From NCBI GenBank assembly GCA_963732655.1, contig CAVTAI010000001.1, positions 868,001-932,000 of the forward strand: a stretch of DNA of 64,000 nucleotides, read 5' to 3'. The stretch's first letter is position 1; the number at the start of each line of letters is the position of its first letter. Below the pieces are notes generated by a model that did no database searches, was not told the DNA's origin, and saw only the letters and a program-made list of their open reading frames with translations. This document shows positions 1 to 8,946 of this stretch, one piece after another. The stretch is from CAVTWS01 sp963732655 (GTDB taxonomy: Bacteria; Actinomycetota; Acidimicrobiia; Acidimicrobiales; SHLQ01). The position numbers and the translations under genes are program-made.

Positions 1-360
1 GGGAGGCGATGAGGCCACCGCCGCGGGCTGGGGCGGGGGCGGCGGCGGCGAACCGATGGGCCACAGCGCATGGAGCAGGACCGAGGCGGCGGCCTGGTCG
101 ATGCCGGACGCCAGGAGCCATTCCTCGAGTTGGCGATAGTCGTAGCGCGCCAGCGGGACGAGCTCGGCCAGGCGGGCGGCGGCGCCCGACCGAACGGCCT
201 GAACCAATGGCCCGGTCGACGCCAGATCACTCGGGTTCACCTCAGGTGACCGACCCAACAGATCGGCGAACCGGGCGACCTCGGAGAACACACCCACCCC
301 GTGTTCTCGGGCCAAGGACGTCACCGCCGTGACCAGCCGCTGCGCGCTGTCGTCGCTCAT
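1..360 (-). CDS. Hypothetical protein, 3' end cut by window edge
   Basis: I do not recognise the family. The frame opens with ATG at 360 and stays open to base 1, so at least 120 residues are present and the C-terminus lies outside the window. Residues 1-95 look like an all-helical domain (for example LARYDYRQLEEWLLASG). A proline run (GSPPPPPPQP) and an Ala/Pro linker follow and probably lead to a second domain. A TAACAT hexamer lies 9 nt upstream of the ATG. Codon use fits the genome, and the opposite-strand reading is Arg/Pro-rich noise. Confidence 0.55.
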   Translation of the reverse strand, partial: MSDDSAQRLVTAVTSLAREHGVGVFSEVARFADLLGRSPEVNPSDLASTGPLVQAVRSGAAARLAELVPLARYDYRQLEEWLLASGIDQAAASVLLHALWPIGSPPPPPPQPAAVASSPP

Positions 361-451
361 GTCCCGGCCATGTTAGGAAGCGACGCTCCGCGCACCACGG
401 TCAGCCCCCGTCGATCCCAACCGGATGAGGTTCGACGGGGATGCGGTCGGG

Positions 452-2707
452 TCAGATCGGTACGACCTCGACGGGGATGCCGTTGACGGCGGCGTTGTTC
501 GACAGCGGATCGATGAAGTGCCCCGGTGACAGCAGGTTGTTGTTGACGCCGGCGAACTCCCGAGCCGTGGCCAGCCGGGTGCCTTCTTTGTCGTGCCCCC
601 ACCCATGGGGCAGACACACGACCCCGGGCATCATCTCGTCACTGACTTCCGCTCTCACCTCGATGGTCCCGGACTCCGACGACACCTTGGTCATCACGCC
701 ATCGGCGACACCGAGCCGGTCCGCATCGTCGGGGTGGATGATCAGGGTGCAGCGGTCCTTGCCCTTGACCAGCACCTTGACGTTGTGCATCCACGAGTTG
801 TTGGAACGGACGTGGCGCCTGCTCACGAGAACCATGGTGTCGTTGCGGCGACCGCAGCGCTTGCGCAGCCGAGGCAGATCGGCCGTGATGTAGGGCGGGG
901 CCAACTCGATCCGTCCCGACGGGGTGCACAGCAGCTCCCGAACGCGTGGCACGAGCGGACCGAAATCGAGGCCGTTGGGCTGATCGCGGAACGTGTCGAG
1001 CGTGATGCCGTCGGGCACCGCGCCGAAACGGTCGCCCCATGGACCCATGCGTATGGCCAGATCGAGCAGCCGGACCGGACCGGGGTCGGGCATGGCCGCG
1101 GCGGCCACGTCAGGATCGGCGCCGAGAGTGCTGGCGATGCCACCGAAGTACGCCCCGTCGAGCTGGGCGACGTCGATCTGCTCGTTGGTCATGCCGGCGT
1201 GCAAGGCGCCGAGCCGGATGAGGATCTCCCACTCCTCGGGACGATCGGTCAGCGGGAAGAGGGGATCGGCCCACTTGCCGGCGCTGCGCATCGCCCAGCC
1301 CCAGATGATCTCACCGAAGAACGGCTGCTCGAGCGCCGAGGCCCCGGGCAGGATGACGTGGGCGTGACGGCTGGTCTCGTTGAGCCAGTTGTCGACGCTG
1401 ATGAGGCATTCGAGGGTGCCCAGGGCCTCGTCGATGCGGGCCGCCTCTGGCGAGCTGATGACCGGGTTGCCGGCGATGACCACGACCGAGTGCAGCTGAC
1501 GATCACCGGGGGTCAGGATGTCCTCGCTGAGACAAGACACCGGCACCTGGCCCAGAACCTCGGGCGCACCGCGACCGTGGCTCTCCCACCGGCCGGCGAT
1601 GGGGTCCGTGTTGACACCACCCAGCCACGCCAGCGGCGTGGCGACCGGGTTGCCGAACATCATGCCGCCGGGCCGGTCGAAGTTCCCGGTGACGATGTTG
1701 ATCACGTCGACCAACCACGAGGCCAGCGTGCCGAACTCCTGGTTGCACGTGCCGATGCGGCCGTACCAGCCTGCGGCCGGGGCGGCCGCGAAGTCACGCG
1801 CGAGCGAGCGGATCTGGTCGGCCGGCACACCGGTGGCCCCCTCGACGGACTCGGGGATCCAGTCCGCGACCAGGGCGGCGATGTCGTCGAATCCGTTGAC
1901 GATGTCAGCGACGGTGCCGAGGGTGGTCAGACCTTCGGCGAACAGGACGTGCAGCACCGCCAACATGAGCGCGGCATCGGTGCCGGGCACGATCGGCACC
2001 CACTCCGACGCGTGGTCGACGGTGCCGGTCCGACGCGGGTCGATCACGACAACGCGCCCGCCGCGCTCGCGCACGGCATCGAGCTCGCTGAGCATGTCGG
2101 CCACGGCCAGCAACGAACCTTGGGACGCATGGGGGTTGGCGCCCATCACCACCATGAAATCGGTGCGGTGGAGATCGACGGTGGGGATCATCCAGGCGTT
2201 GCCGTACATCAGGCGGCACGAGACGTTCTTCGGCTGCTGGTCGACGGTCCCCGGCGAGTAGATGTGCGGAAATCCCGAGAGCCCGATGAACAAACCCATA
2301 TGCCGGCCCAACGAGAAGTTGTGGGCGGTCGGGTTGCCGATGTAGGCGGTGGTCGCCTGTTTGCCGTGCCGATCGAGGACGCCGTGGATCAGCTCCTCGC
2401 ATCGGGCGAACGCCTCGTCCCAGGTAACCTCACGCCACCCGTCGCCCTCGCGCACCATCGGTGACCGGAGCCGGTCGGGGTCGTGGTGGAGGTGACCGAG
2501 GGTGGTGCCCTTCGGGCAGATGAAGCCCTTCGACCACACGTCGTCCCGGTTGGGGCGGATGAGGGTCACCTGCTGGTCGGTGACGTGCACGTCGAGCCCG
2601 CACATGGCCTCGCACAGGCAGCACGTGCGCTGGTGGACGAACGACGCCGGTACGTCGCCAGGGATTTCGGTCACGGCATCCTCCCGAGGATCGGCGAGCG
2701 GAATCAT
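452..2707 (-). CDS. Molybdopterin-dependent oxidoreductase (DMSO reductase/formate dehydrogenase superfamily)
   Basis: A 751-residue bis-MGD molybdenum/tungsten enzyme. A [4Fe-4S] site is visible near the N-terminus as C29-x2-C32-x3-C36 plus C64 in GFICPKGT. The catalytic molybdopterin domain follows (VIDPRRT, MGANPHASQ, the GNPVIS region). The C-terminal molybdopterin-dinucleotide-binding domain has IIHPDDADRLGVADG and LPHGWGHD. I chose ATG 2707: the open frame extends to 2980, but the upstream 90 residues are an Arg-Pro-Glu repeat antisense to the neighbouring gene's signal-peptide repeats. The substrate cannot be read from sequence. No electron-transfer subunit is adjacent, which suggests a soluble single-subunit enzyme. 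It is divergent from the secreted protein gene, with a 50-bp gap. Confidence 0.88.
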   Translation of the reverse strand: MIPLADPREDAVTEIPGDVPASFVHQRTCCLCEAMCGLDVHVTDQQVTLIRPNRDDVWSKGFICPKGTTLGHLHHDPDRLRSPMVREGDGWREVTWDEAFARCEELIHGVLDRHGKQATTAYIGNPTAHNFSLGRHMGLFIGLSGFPHIYSPGTVDQQPKNVSCRLMYGNAWMIPTVDLHRTDFMVVMGANPHASQGSLLAVADMLSELDAVRERGGRVVVIDPRRTGTVDHASEWVPIVPGTDAALMLAVLHVLFAEGLTTLGTVADIVNGFDDIAALVADWIPESVEGATGVPADQIRSLARDFAAAPAAGWYGRIGTCNQEFGTLASWLVDVINIVTGNFDRPGGMMFGNPVATPLAWLGGVNTDPIAGRWESHGRGAPEVLGQVPVSCLSEDILTPGDRQLHSVVVIAGNPVISSPEAARIDEALGTLECLISVDNWLNETSRHAHVILPGASALEQPFFGEIIWGWAMRSAGKWADPLFPLTDRPEEWEILIRLGALHAGMTNEQIDVAQLDGAYFGGIASTLGADPDVAAAAMPDPGPVRLLDLAIRMGPWGDRFGAVPDGITLDTFRDQPNGLDFGPLVPRVRELLCTPSGRIELAPPYITADLPRLRKRCGRRNDTMVLVSRRHVRSNNSWMHNVKVLVKGKDRCTLIIHPDDADRLGVADGVMTKVSSESGTIEVRAEVSDEMMPGVVCLPHGWGHDKEGTRLATAREFAGVNNNLLSPGHFIDPLSNNAAVNGIPVEVVPI

Positions 2708-2757
2708 CGCATACGCCGCAGTCTGGACCTCCCCTCCGTGCGCTGCGACAATGCTCC

Positions 2758-4159
2758 ATGCCGCGATCATCGGAATGGCGGGCCCCGAGCGCGGCGAAGA
2801 TGTCCGCCGTGGCGCTGGTCGTCGCCTTTGGGATCTCTGTGATCGCCTCCGTGCTTCCGGTCGTCGCCTCGCTGCTTCCGGTCGTCGCCTCCGTGCTTCC
2901 GGTCGTCGCCTCCGTGCTTCCGGTCGTCGCCTCCGTGGGCCCGGCCGGGGCCCAGAGCTGCCAAGCCGGCTATTCGCCATGCCTGCCGATCGTGGCCGAC
3001 CTCGACTGCGGTGAGATCGGCTACCAGGTCCAGGTGACCGGTGCAGATCCGTACCGCCTCGATGCTGACAACGACGGGATCGGCTGTGAGTCCTACCCGT
3101 CGGCGCCGATCGGCCGGAATCCCGCGCCGATCATTCCCGGCCCGCCCACGCCACTGCCCGCTCCACCGCCGCCGACCTCGCCACCGCAGCCGGCGAACCC
3201 CTGCGCCACACGCCCCGACGTCGTTCCCACCGCCACGCTCAAGCCGATCCCGCCTCAACGAGTCCTCGACACCCGAGACGGCATCCAGTGGCGCGGTCGA
3301 CTTCGGGGTCTCGATACCGTCGATGTGCAGATCAGCGGGTGCGCCGGCATCCCGACCAACGCCACGGGTGCGGTCGTCCTCAACCTGACCTCGACCGAGG
3401 CATCGGCCCCGTCCTTCGTCACCGTGTGGCCCTCAGGCGAGAGCCGACCGATCGCCTCCTCGCTCAACACCGACCCCGGCCAGGACACACCCAATCTCGT
3501 CATGGCCCGGATCGGGGCCGGCGGCCGGGTCTCGATGTACCTCGATGCGGGACTGAGCCACTTGGTGGCCGACATCGTGGGCTGGCTGCCGGGCAGCGCC
3601 GGTTTCGTTCCCGTTTCCCCCGCTCGGGTGCTCGATACCCGGAGCTCGAACGGCGTGCCGACCAGCGAACCGGTGGGACCGGCCCAGCTCATCGGTGTCC
3701 AGATCACCGGCCGAGGAGGGGTACCGACAACCGGCGTCTCGGCGGTGGCGCTCAACCTCACATCGACCCAGTCGAATCGGCCCAGCTTCGTCACCGTGTG
3801 GCCGGCGGGTGGCGACCGACCCGTTGCCTCGTCGCTCAACACGCAGCCGGGGGTCGATACCCCAAACCTCGTCGTGACCCCGCTCAGCACCGACGGCCGG
3901 ATCCAGCTCTACAACGACCCGACCCGCGGCGCGGTCGGTCATCTTGAACGTCACCTCGACAGGTGCGACGGCGCCTGCGTTCATCACCATCTGGCCCACC
4001 GGCGATACTGCTCCGCTCGCCTCGGCGCTCAACACCGACCCCGGGCAGGACACGCCGAACCTGGTCGTCGCCAAACTCGGCACCAACGGCGAGTTCTCGA
4101 TCTACAACTCGGCCGGCACCGGCCACATCGTCATCGACCTCGTCGGCTACGCCGAGTAG
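2758..4159 (+). CDS. Secreted Excalibur-domain protein with repeated cell-surface modules, frameshifted
   Basis: An exported protein. A hydrophobic signal region (initiation at ATG 2758 or 2800) contains four copies of a 7-residue LPVVASV unit. An Excalibur calcium-binding domain follows (CLPIVADLDCGEIG, then DADNDGIGCESYP), then a Pro-rich linker (PTPLPAPPPPTS) and about 85-residue beta modules marked by RVLDTR, GAVVLNLTSTEA, FVTVWPSG and SLNTDPGQDTPNLV. Two modules are complete. The third starts only at VILNVTST because the frame shifts by one base near 3925-3945 and its first ~40 residues (the RVLDTR part) are absent. The C-terminus (IVIDLVGYAE) is read in the shifted frame and stops at 4159. 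A real deletion and an assembly collapse between repeats are both possible. Confidence 0.7.
2851..2934 (+). repeat. Four tandem 21-bp units in signal-peptide region
   Basis: Four head-to-tail copies begin at 2851, 2872, 2893 and 2914. The unit is gtgcttccggtcgtcgcctc plus one base, and one copy has a single G-to-C change. Each encodes seven residues (LPVVASV), so the duplications preserve frame and lengthen the hydrophobic core of the export signal to about 45 residues. Confidence 0.9.
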
Positions 4160-4169
4160 CGCTCGAGTG

Positions 4170-6284
4170 TCATGCCGGCGCGCCGACTCGGCGGATGACG
4201 TGGTTGTTCGTGTCGGCGATGTAGAGGTCGCCGTCGGGTCCGACGGCGATCCCGCGAGGGTTGTCGAGCTCCGCTTCCACCGCCGGGCCTCCGTCACCGC
4301 CGACTCCCTGCACGCCCGTGCCGACCACGGTGGTGATGATGCCGTCGACCCCGATGCGCCGGATCCGGTTGTTGAAGGTGTCGGCGATGTAGATCGATCC
4401 GTCAGGGCCGATCGCCACGCACGACGGGCCGTCCAGTTGCGCTTCGATCGCCGGGCCTCCGTCGCCGCCCGGTCCCACCTCGCCATTGCCGGCGATGGTC
4501 GTGATCGAACCGTCCGGATCGATGCGGCGGATGCGGCTGTTGTCGGTGTCGGCCACGATCACCGTGCCGTCATCGGCGACCGCCACCGCCCGCGGGAAGT
4601 TCAGTTGTGCATCCACGGCGGGACCGTCGTCACCGGAGTACCCGTCGTCCCCCGTTCCCGCCACCGTGGAGATGGTGCCGTCCGGGTGGATCCGACGCAC
4701 GGCGTCGTTGAAACCGTCGGCTATGTAGATGCTCCCATCCGGGCCCACCGCGAGTCCGATGGGGATGTTGAGGTCGGCCTCGGTGGCGGCTCCGCCATCG
4801 CCCGCGTAGTCAGCCGTGCCGGTCCCCGCGATCACGCTGATCGTGCCGTCAGGCGCCACCCGCCCGATCTGGTGGTGTTCGGTGTCGGCGAACAGGACCC
4901 CGTCGAGGACGGCCACGCCCGCCGGTGTGTCGAGGTCTCCTTCGGGGGCCGGCGGGCCCGCGATCGTGGTCACGAAACCCCCGTTCACGACCCGAATCCG
5001 ATTCCGGCCCGTGTCGGCGATGTTGATGGTGCCATCCGCCCCGACGGCGACCGCCTGTGGGTTGTCGAGCTGGGTCTCCCCGGCCAGGCCGTCACCCGAG
5101 TCGCCGGACACTCCGGTCCCCACTACCGTCACGATCTGACCCGGTTCGGGATCGGCCGTATCGCTGGCGACACTGTCGTCGGGCGTATCGCTGGCGACGA
5201 CGCTGTCGTCGGCCGCGTCGTCGCCGTCGCCTCGGCTGGCCATCACGGCGGCCGCGATCACCAGGCCGGCCACGACGAGGCCGCCGACGCCGATCCATCG
5301 AGCTCGGCGATGACCCCCGGCGGACACCGGTGAGGCTGGCACCCGGCTCACAATCGTGCGCTGGTCGTCGGCGGGGGACGGTGGAGTCGGTGGCTCGGGC
5401 ACCGTGGGCGGCGGGCCGAGCGAACTGTGTGGGACGGCCGTCGTGGACCCTGTGGTCGCGGCGGCGTCAGCGAGCAGTCGGCCGAACGCCTCGGCCGTCG
5501 CGGGCCGCTGATCCGGCGCCTTGGCCATCGCCTGCTCGACAATCGCCGCCACCCGGTCCGGCACGCCGAGGGGGCGCAGGTCCTCGGGCGGCTCGGAGTC
5601 GATGCGACGGATGATCGCAAACACGTGCTCGTCGGACTCGCGGACGAACGGGGCGTGCCCGGTGATCAGTGCGTGCACGGTGGCGGCCAACGAGTACACA
5701 TCGGACGCAGGCGTGGCCCGCGCTCCCGCAAGCACCTCCGGAGCGGCGTAGGCCAAGGTCGCGGTCAGTGATCCCGAGCGCGATCGGGTGCCGTCCTGCA
5801 GGCTTGCGATGCCGAAATCCGCCAACTTGGGCTCGCCGAGTCGACCTGTCAACACGTTGTCGGGCTTCACATCTCGGTGCAGGCTGCTCTCGTCGTGCGC
5901 CGCTTGGAGCGCGGTGGCGACCTTCGCACCGATATCGACCGCCTCGGCCCACGGCAGTGGGCCGCTTCGGCTCAACCGGTCGCCCATCGACCCGGCCGGC
6001 AGGTACTCCATGACGATGTAGGGCCAGCCCTCAGAGGTATCGCCGGCATCGAACACGGTCACGATGTGCGGGTGCCAGGCCAGCCTCCCGATCGCCGTGC
6101 ACTCACGTTGGAACCGGCGCCGGGCGTCATCGGTGACGTCGAGCGACATGATGACCTTGATGGCGACGTCGCGCTGGAAGACGTCCTGCTGCGCCCGGTA
6201 GACCACGGCGAAACCACCGCGTCCGATCTCGACAAAATCTCGAAAGCCGGGGATCTCGACGCTCCGGCCACCTGATTCGACCAT
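4170..6284 (-). CDS. Transmembrane Ser/Thr protein kinase with extracytoplasmic NHL repeats
   Basis: A 704-residue PknD-type receptor kinase. The kinase domain spans about residues 15-275, with glycine loop GRGGFAVV (21-28), Lys43 in AIK, HRDVKPDN (136-143), DFG (156-158) and APE (181-183). A Pro-rich juxtamembrane linker leads to one membrane helix at about 330-349. An acidic linker with a near-duplicated ASDTPDDSVASDT follows. The outer part (370-704) is six NHL repeats of the type DGTINIADTGRNRIR and DGSIYIADTFNNRIR, expected to form a beta-propeller sensor. I chose ATG 6284 because upstream in-frame sequence is Arg-rich and implausible. The gene is convergent with the Excalibur protein (10-bp gap) and divergent from the CocE hydrolase. 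The ligand is unknown. Confidence 0.9.
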   Translation of the reverse strand: MVESGGRSVEIPGFRDFVEIGRGGFAVVYRAQQDVFQRDVAIKVIMSLDVTDDARRRFQRECTAIGRLAWHPHIVTVFDAGDTSEGWPYIVMEYLPAGSMGDRLSRSGPLPWAEAVDIGAKVATALQAAHDESSLHRDVKPDNVLTGRLGEPKLADFGIASLQDGTRSRSGSLTATLAYAAPEVLAGARATPASDVYSLAATVHALITGHAPFVRESDEHVFAIIRRIDSEPPEDLRPLGVPDRVAAIVEQAMAKAPDQRPATAEAFGRLLADAAATTGSTTAVPHSSLGPPPTVPEPPTPPSPADDQRTIVSRVPASPVSAGGHRRARWIGVGGLVVAGLVIAAAVMASRGDGDDAADDSVVASDTPDDSVASDTADPEPGQIVTVVGTGVSGDSGDGLAGETQLDNPQAVAVGADGTINIADTGRNRIRVVNGGFVTTIAGPPAPEGDLDTPAGVAVLDGVLFADTEHHQIGRVAPDGTISVIAGTGTADYAGDGGAATEADLNIPIGLAVGPDGSIYIADGFNDAVRRIHPDGTISTVAGTGDDGYSGDDGPAVDAQLNFPRAVAVADDGTVIVADTDNSRIRRIDPDGSITTIAGNGEVGPGGDGGPAIEAQLDGPSCVAIGPDGSIYIADTFNNRIRRIGVDGIITTVVGTGVQGVGGDGGPAVEAELDNPRGIAVGPDGDLYIADTNNHVIRRVGAPA

Positions 6285-6471
6285 CGGCTCTCGCTCGCTC
6301 CCGGCCCGGCGGTTCCCGTGCCGTCGAGCCACGCCGAAGCGTAGTCGAGCCGCACTCATCGGTTCCGGTGAACCGGCCCCCGAAGCGCCGCGCCTGCGCC
6401 AGGCTCGACGGCATCGCCGTCGACATGTGAGCATGCGGTCGCCCGGCGCGATCCACCAGAGGTGACCCCCC

Positions 6472-8076
6472 ATGCGTCAACCCACGAACGAAGTCGAGAT
6501 CGAACGCGACGTGCCCGTCACCGTCGCCGACGGGACGGTGCTGCTGGCCGACATCTACCACCCCGTCGGCGTCGCCGATGCGCCGACCGTTCTGGAACGC
6601 ACCCCCTACGGGCGGGCCATGGCCTCGATGGGCGCCGGCCCGGTCCTCGCCGCCCGCGGCTACCGCTACATCATCGGCGCCTGCCGGGGCACGGACGGTT
6701 CGGGCGGCCATCACAGCTACTTCGCCGAGGCACCCGATGGCCGCGCCACCGCCGATTGGATCGCCGAACAACCGTGGTTCGACGGCCGTCTCGGCACCAC
6801 CGGCGCCAGCTACATGGGCTTCACCCAGTGGGCCCTCGCCTCGACCAAGCCACCGCATCTCAAGGCCATGGTCGTCTCGTTGTCGACATCGGTGCGGGCC
6901 TATTCGTGGTACCCAGGGGGCTCGATCGCCCTCGAGGTCATCATCCCGTGGGATCTGGGTGCTCTCGGGTTCAACCGCCCGGCCGGCGCGCAGATCGTCG
7001 CTGACGCGACACCCGAGGCGGTCGAGCGTCGCATGGCCGAACTGGGCGTCGCCTTCGATCATCTCCCGCTCGGCGACGTGCTCCGCCACGTGGCCGGCGA
7101 GGACCTGCCGCTGTACCAGGACCAACTCGAGCACTCCCGGCCGGGAGATCCGTTCTGGGCCGCGGTCGACTTCCGACAGCTGCTCCCCGATTGGACTGTC
7201 CCGACCCTGCTCATCGACGGTTGGCACGACTATCCGCTGCCGGGCGTCATCGCCGACTACCAGATCCTTCGGGACTCGCCCGCTCCTGCGAACCTCCGCA
7301 TCGGCGCCGGCGGGCACCTGGGCGGCGGTGGCGAAGGCTCCATCGACGCGACCCTCGACTGGTTCGACACGCACTTGCTGGGCCATCCCGGCCTCCTCGC
7401 CGACGAACCGGTGCAGGTGCACATCCAAGGCACCGAACCGGAATGGCGGGCCTTCGGCGACTGGCCTCCGCCCGCCACACCGACGCGCTGGAACCTCCAT
7501 TCCGGGGGTCGACTCGATACCACGGCACCGGTGCCGGGCGACCCCGATCGCCACACCTACGACCCGGCCGACCCCACCCCGAGCGTCGGCGGGATCGGCA
7601 TGCTGACGGGCGGGTTGAAGGACAACCAAGTCTGTGAGGCCCGACCCGACGTCCTCGTCTATACGAGCGACGAACTCGCCGATTCCATCGTGATCCTCGG
7701 GCCGGTGACCGCCGAGATCTACGCCGAGTCGAGCATCGACCACGCCGACGTCTTCGTCCGCCTGTGCGATGTCCTCCCCGACGGACAATCGCTCAACGTG
7801 TGCGACGGCCTCCAGCGTTATACCCCCGAGACCATCGACCGCCAGGCTGATGGAACGTTCCTGGCTCGGGTCGAGCTGTGGCCGGCCGGCCACCGATTCG
7901 GTGCCGGCCACCGGATCCGAGTCCAGGTGTCGGGAGGCGCCCACCCCGTGTATGCACGGAACCTGGGAACGGGTGAGGACCCTCGCACGGCGACGGCCAT
8001 GGTCACCGCCGACCGGGCCGTGCACCACGACCCGGCCCACCCGTCGCACATCGTGCTTTCGCACCTCGGCGGGTAA
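6472..8076 (+). CDS. CocE/NonD family hydrolase (X-Pro dipeptidyl-peptidase S15-like)
   Basis: A 534-residue alpha/beta-hydrolase of the cocaine esterase/glutaryl-7-ACA acylase superfamily. The nucleophile Ser113 lies in GASYMG (111-116). The oxyanion-region motif GACRGTDGSGG is at about 69-79. The acid/His part is suggested by LIDGWHDYPLPG and GAGGHLGGG. The C-terminal jelly-roll domain contains ARNLGTGED. No signal peptide is visible. Start ATG 6472 has a Shine-Dalgarno sequence (gaggtga) about 8 nt upstream. Such enzymes cleave ester or amide bonds; the substrate is not predictable. The 187-bp divergent gap to the kinase gene contains an inverted repeat CGGTTC-N4-GAACCG near 6359-6374. Confidence 0.88.
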   Translation: MRQPTNEVEIERDVPVTVADGTVLLADIYHPVGVADAPTVLERTPYGRAMASMGAGPVLAARGYRYIIGACRGTDGSGGHHSYFAEAPDGRATADWIAEQPWFDGRLGTTGASYMGFTQWALASTKPPHLKAMVVSLSTSVRAYSWYPGGSIALEVIIPWDLGALGFNRPAGAQIVADATPEAVERRMAELGVAFDHLPLGDVLRHVAGEDLPLYQDQLEHSRPGDPFWAAVDFRQLLPDWTVPTLLIDGWHDYPLPGVIADYQILRDSPAPANLRIGAGGHLGGGGEGSIDATLDWFDTHLLGHPGLLADEPVQVHIQGTEPEWRAFGDWPPPATPTRWNLHSGGRLDTTAPVPGDPDRHTYDPADPTPSVGGIGMLTGGLKDNQVCEARPDVLVYTSDELADSIVILGPVTAEIYAESSIDHADVFVRLCDVLPDGQSLNVCDGLQRYTPETIDRQADGTFLARVELWPAGHRFGAGHRIRVQVSGGAHPVYARNLGTGEDPRTATAMVTADRAVHHDPAHPSHIVLSHLGG

Positions 8077-8155
8077 CAGCACCGATCTCGGCATCCGGTG
8101 TTCTTGAACCGATCTCTCGCGGACGACGAAGGAGTACGCCGACGAGGAGAACGAC

Positions 8156-8946
8156 ATGTCCAAAAGGGAAAGCTGGCCGACTTCTTCGAGCAGATGCGCG
8201 ACGGCGACGCCGACGGCGATGGCAAGAAGGAGGGCTTCGTCAAGGAGCTTCGGGATTGCCGCAACCTCCCGGATGCCGAGGTCGCGCCGGCACCGGCGGC
8301 CCCGGTGGCCGTCGCCGCCCCGACTGTCGTCGTCGACGTCGATCCCGCGCCCACCCCGGCGCCCAAACCACGTCGGCCGGCGGTCCTCGACGAGTTCGAT
8401 GAGGTTGACGACGACGCCCCCCTCGTCGTACCGCCGGTCGCCACCACGGCCGTCGCCGCCGCATCGTTCGACGACTTCGACGAGATCGACGAGGACCGCA
8501 TCGACTCGCTGGCCGACGTGCGCGAAGTCGCTCTCAATGCCGCCGCCACCGTGCGCCGAACGCTGGACCCGGTCCTCGATCCGTTCACCGCCGACGTCGA
8601 ACCTGCGACCGAAGTGCGCGACGCCGGGCCCGGCGACGGCTTCCGCGCCGCGCTGTCGAACCTCGACAACGACGACGTGATCGATCGGCTCGACGCCGAC
8701 CAGGATGGTGATCTGCGCCTCGATCAAGGTTTCGACGACGACGAGGACGGCGACGGGGCGAGCGCGTTCGTCGACACCGACGAAGACGGACGGAACCGGT
8801 CGAATCAGACCGCGCCTGCGCCCCGGAACGCGCGACCCGGCGCTGTCTCGCCGTCACCGCAATCGAGGAGCCAGCTCCGACGTTTTCGACGCGGCCTCCA
8901 TCACGAGCCGCGACCGCACGACCTTGCCCGTGGGTGTCCGAGGTAG
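8156..8946 (+). CDS. Acidic protein with EF-hand/TSP3-like Ca loops, probable start-proximal frameshift
   Basis: Family not recognised. The main frame encodes Asp/Glu/Ala/Pro-rich sequence with Ca-loop signatures: DGDADGDGKKEGF near the start and DADQDGDLRLDQ plus DDDEDGDG near the end, separated by an Ala-Pro linker. The only start with a good ribosome-binding site (gaggaga, ending 6 nt upstream) is ATG 8156, which is one base out of frame. Adding one A to the AAAA run at 8161-8164 gives MSKKGKLADFFEQ joined to the main frame, so a homopolymer deletion is likely. As printed, the frame opens at GTG 8098. The last ~40 residues overlap the convergent ligase gene and are Arg/Pro-rich, so the true end may be earlier. 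Confidence 0.55.

Noticed and set aside
593..2464. 623-codon plus-strand open frame opposite the molybdopterin oxidoreductase
   Set aside because: Antisense shadow of a gene with clear [4Fe-4S] and cofactor motifs; no domain or start signal of its own.
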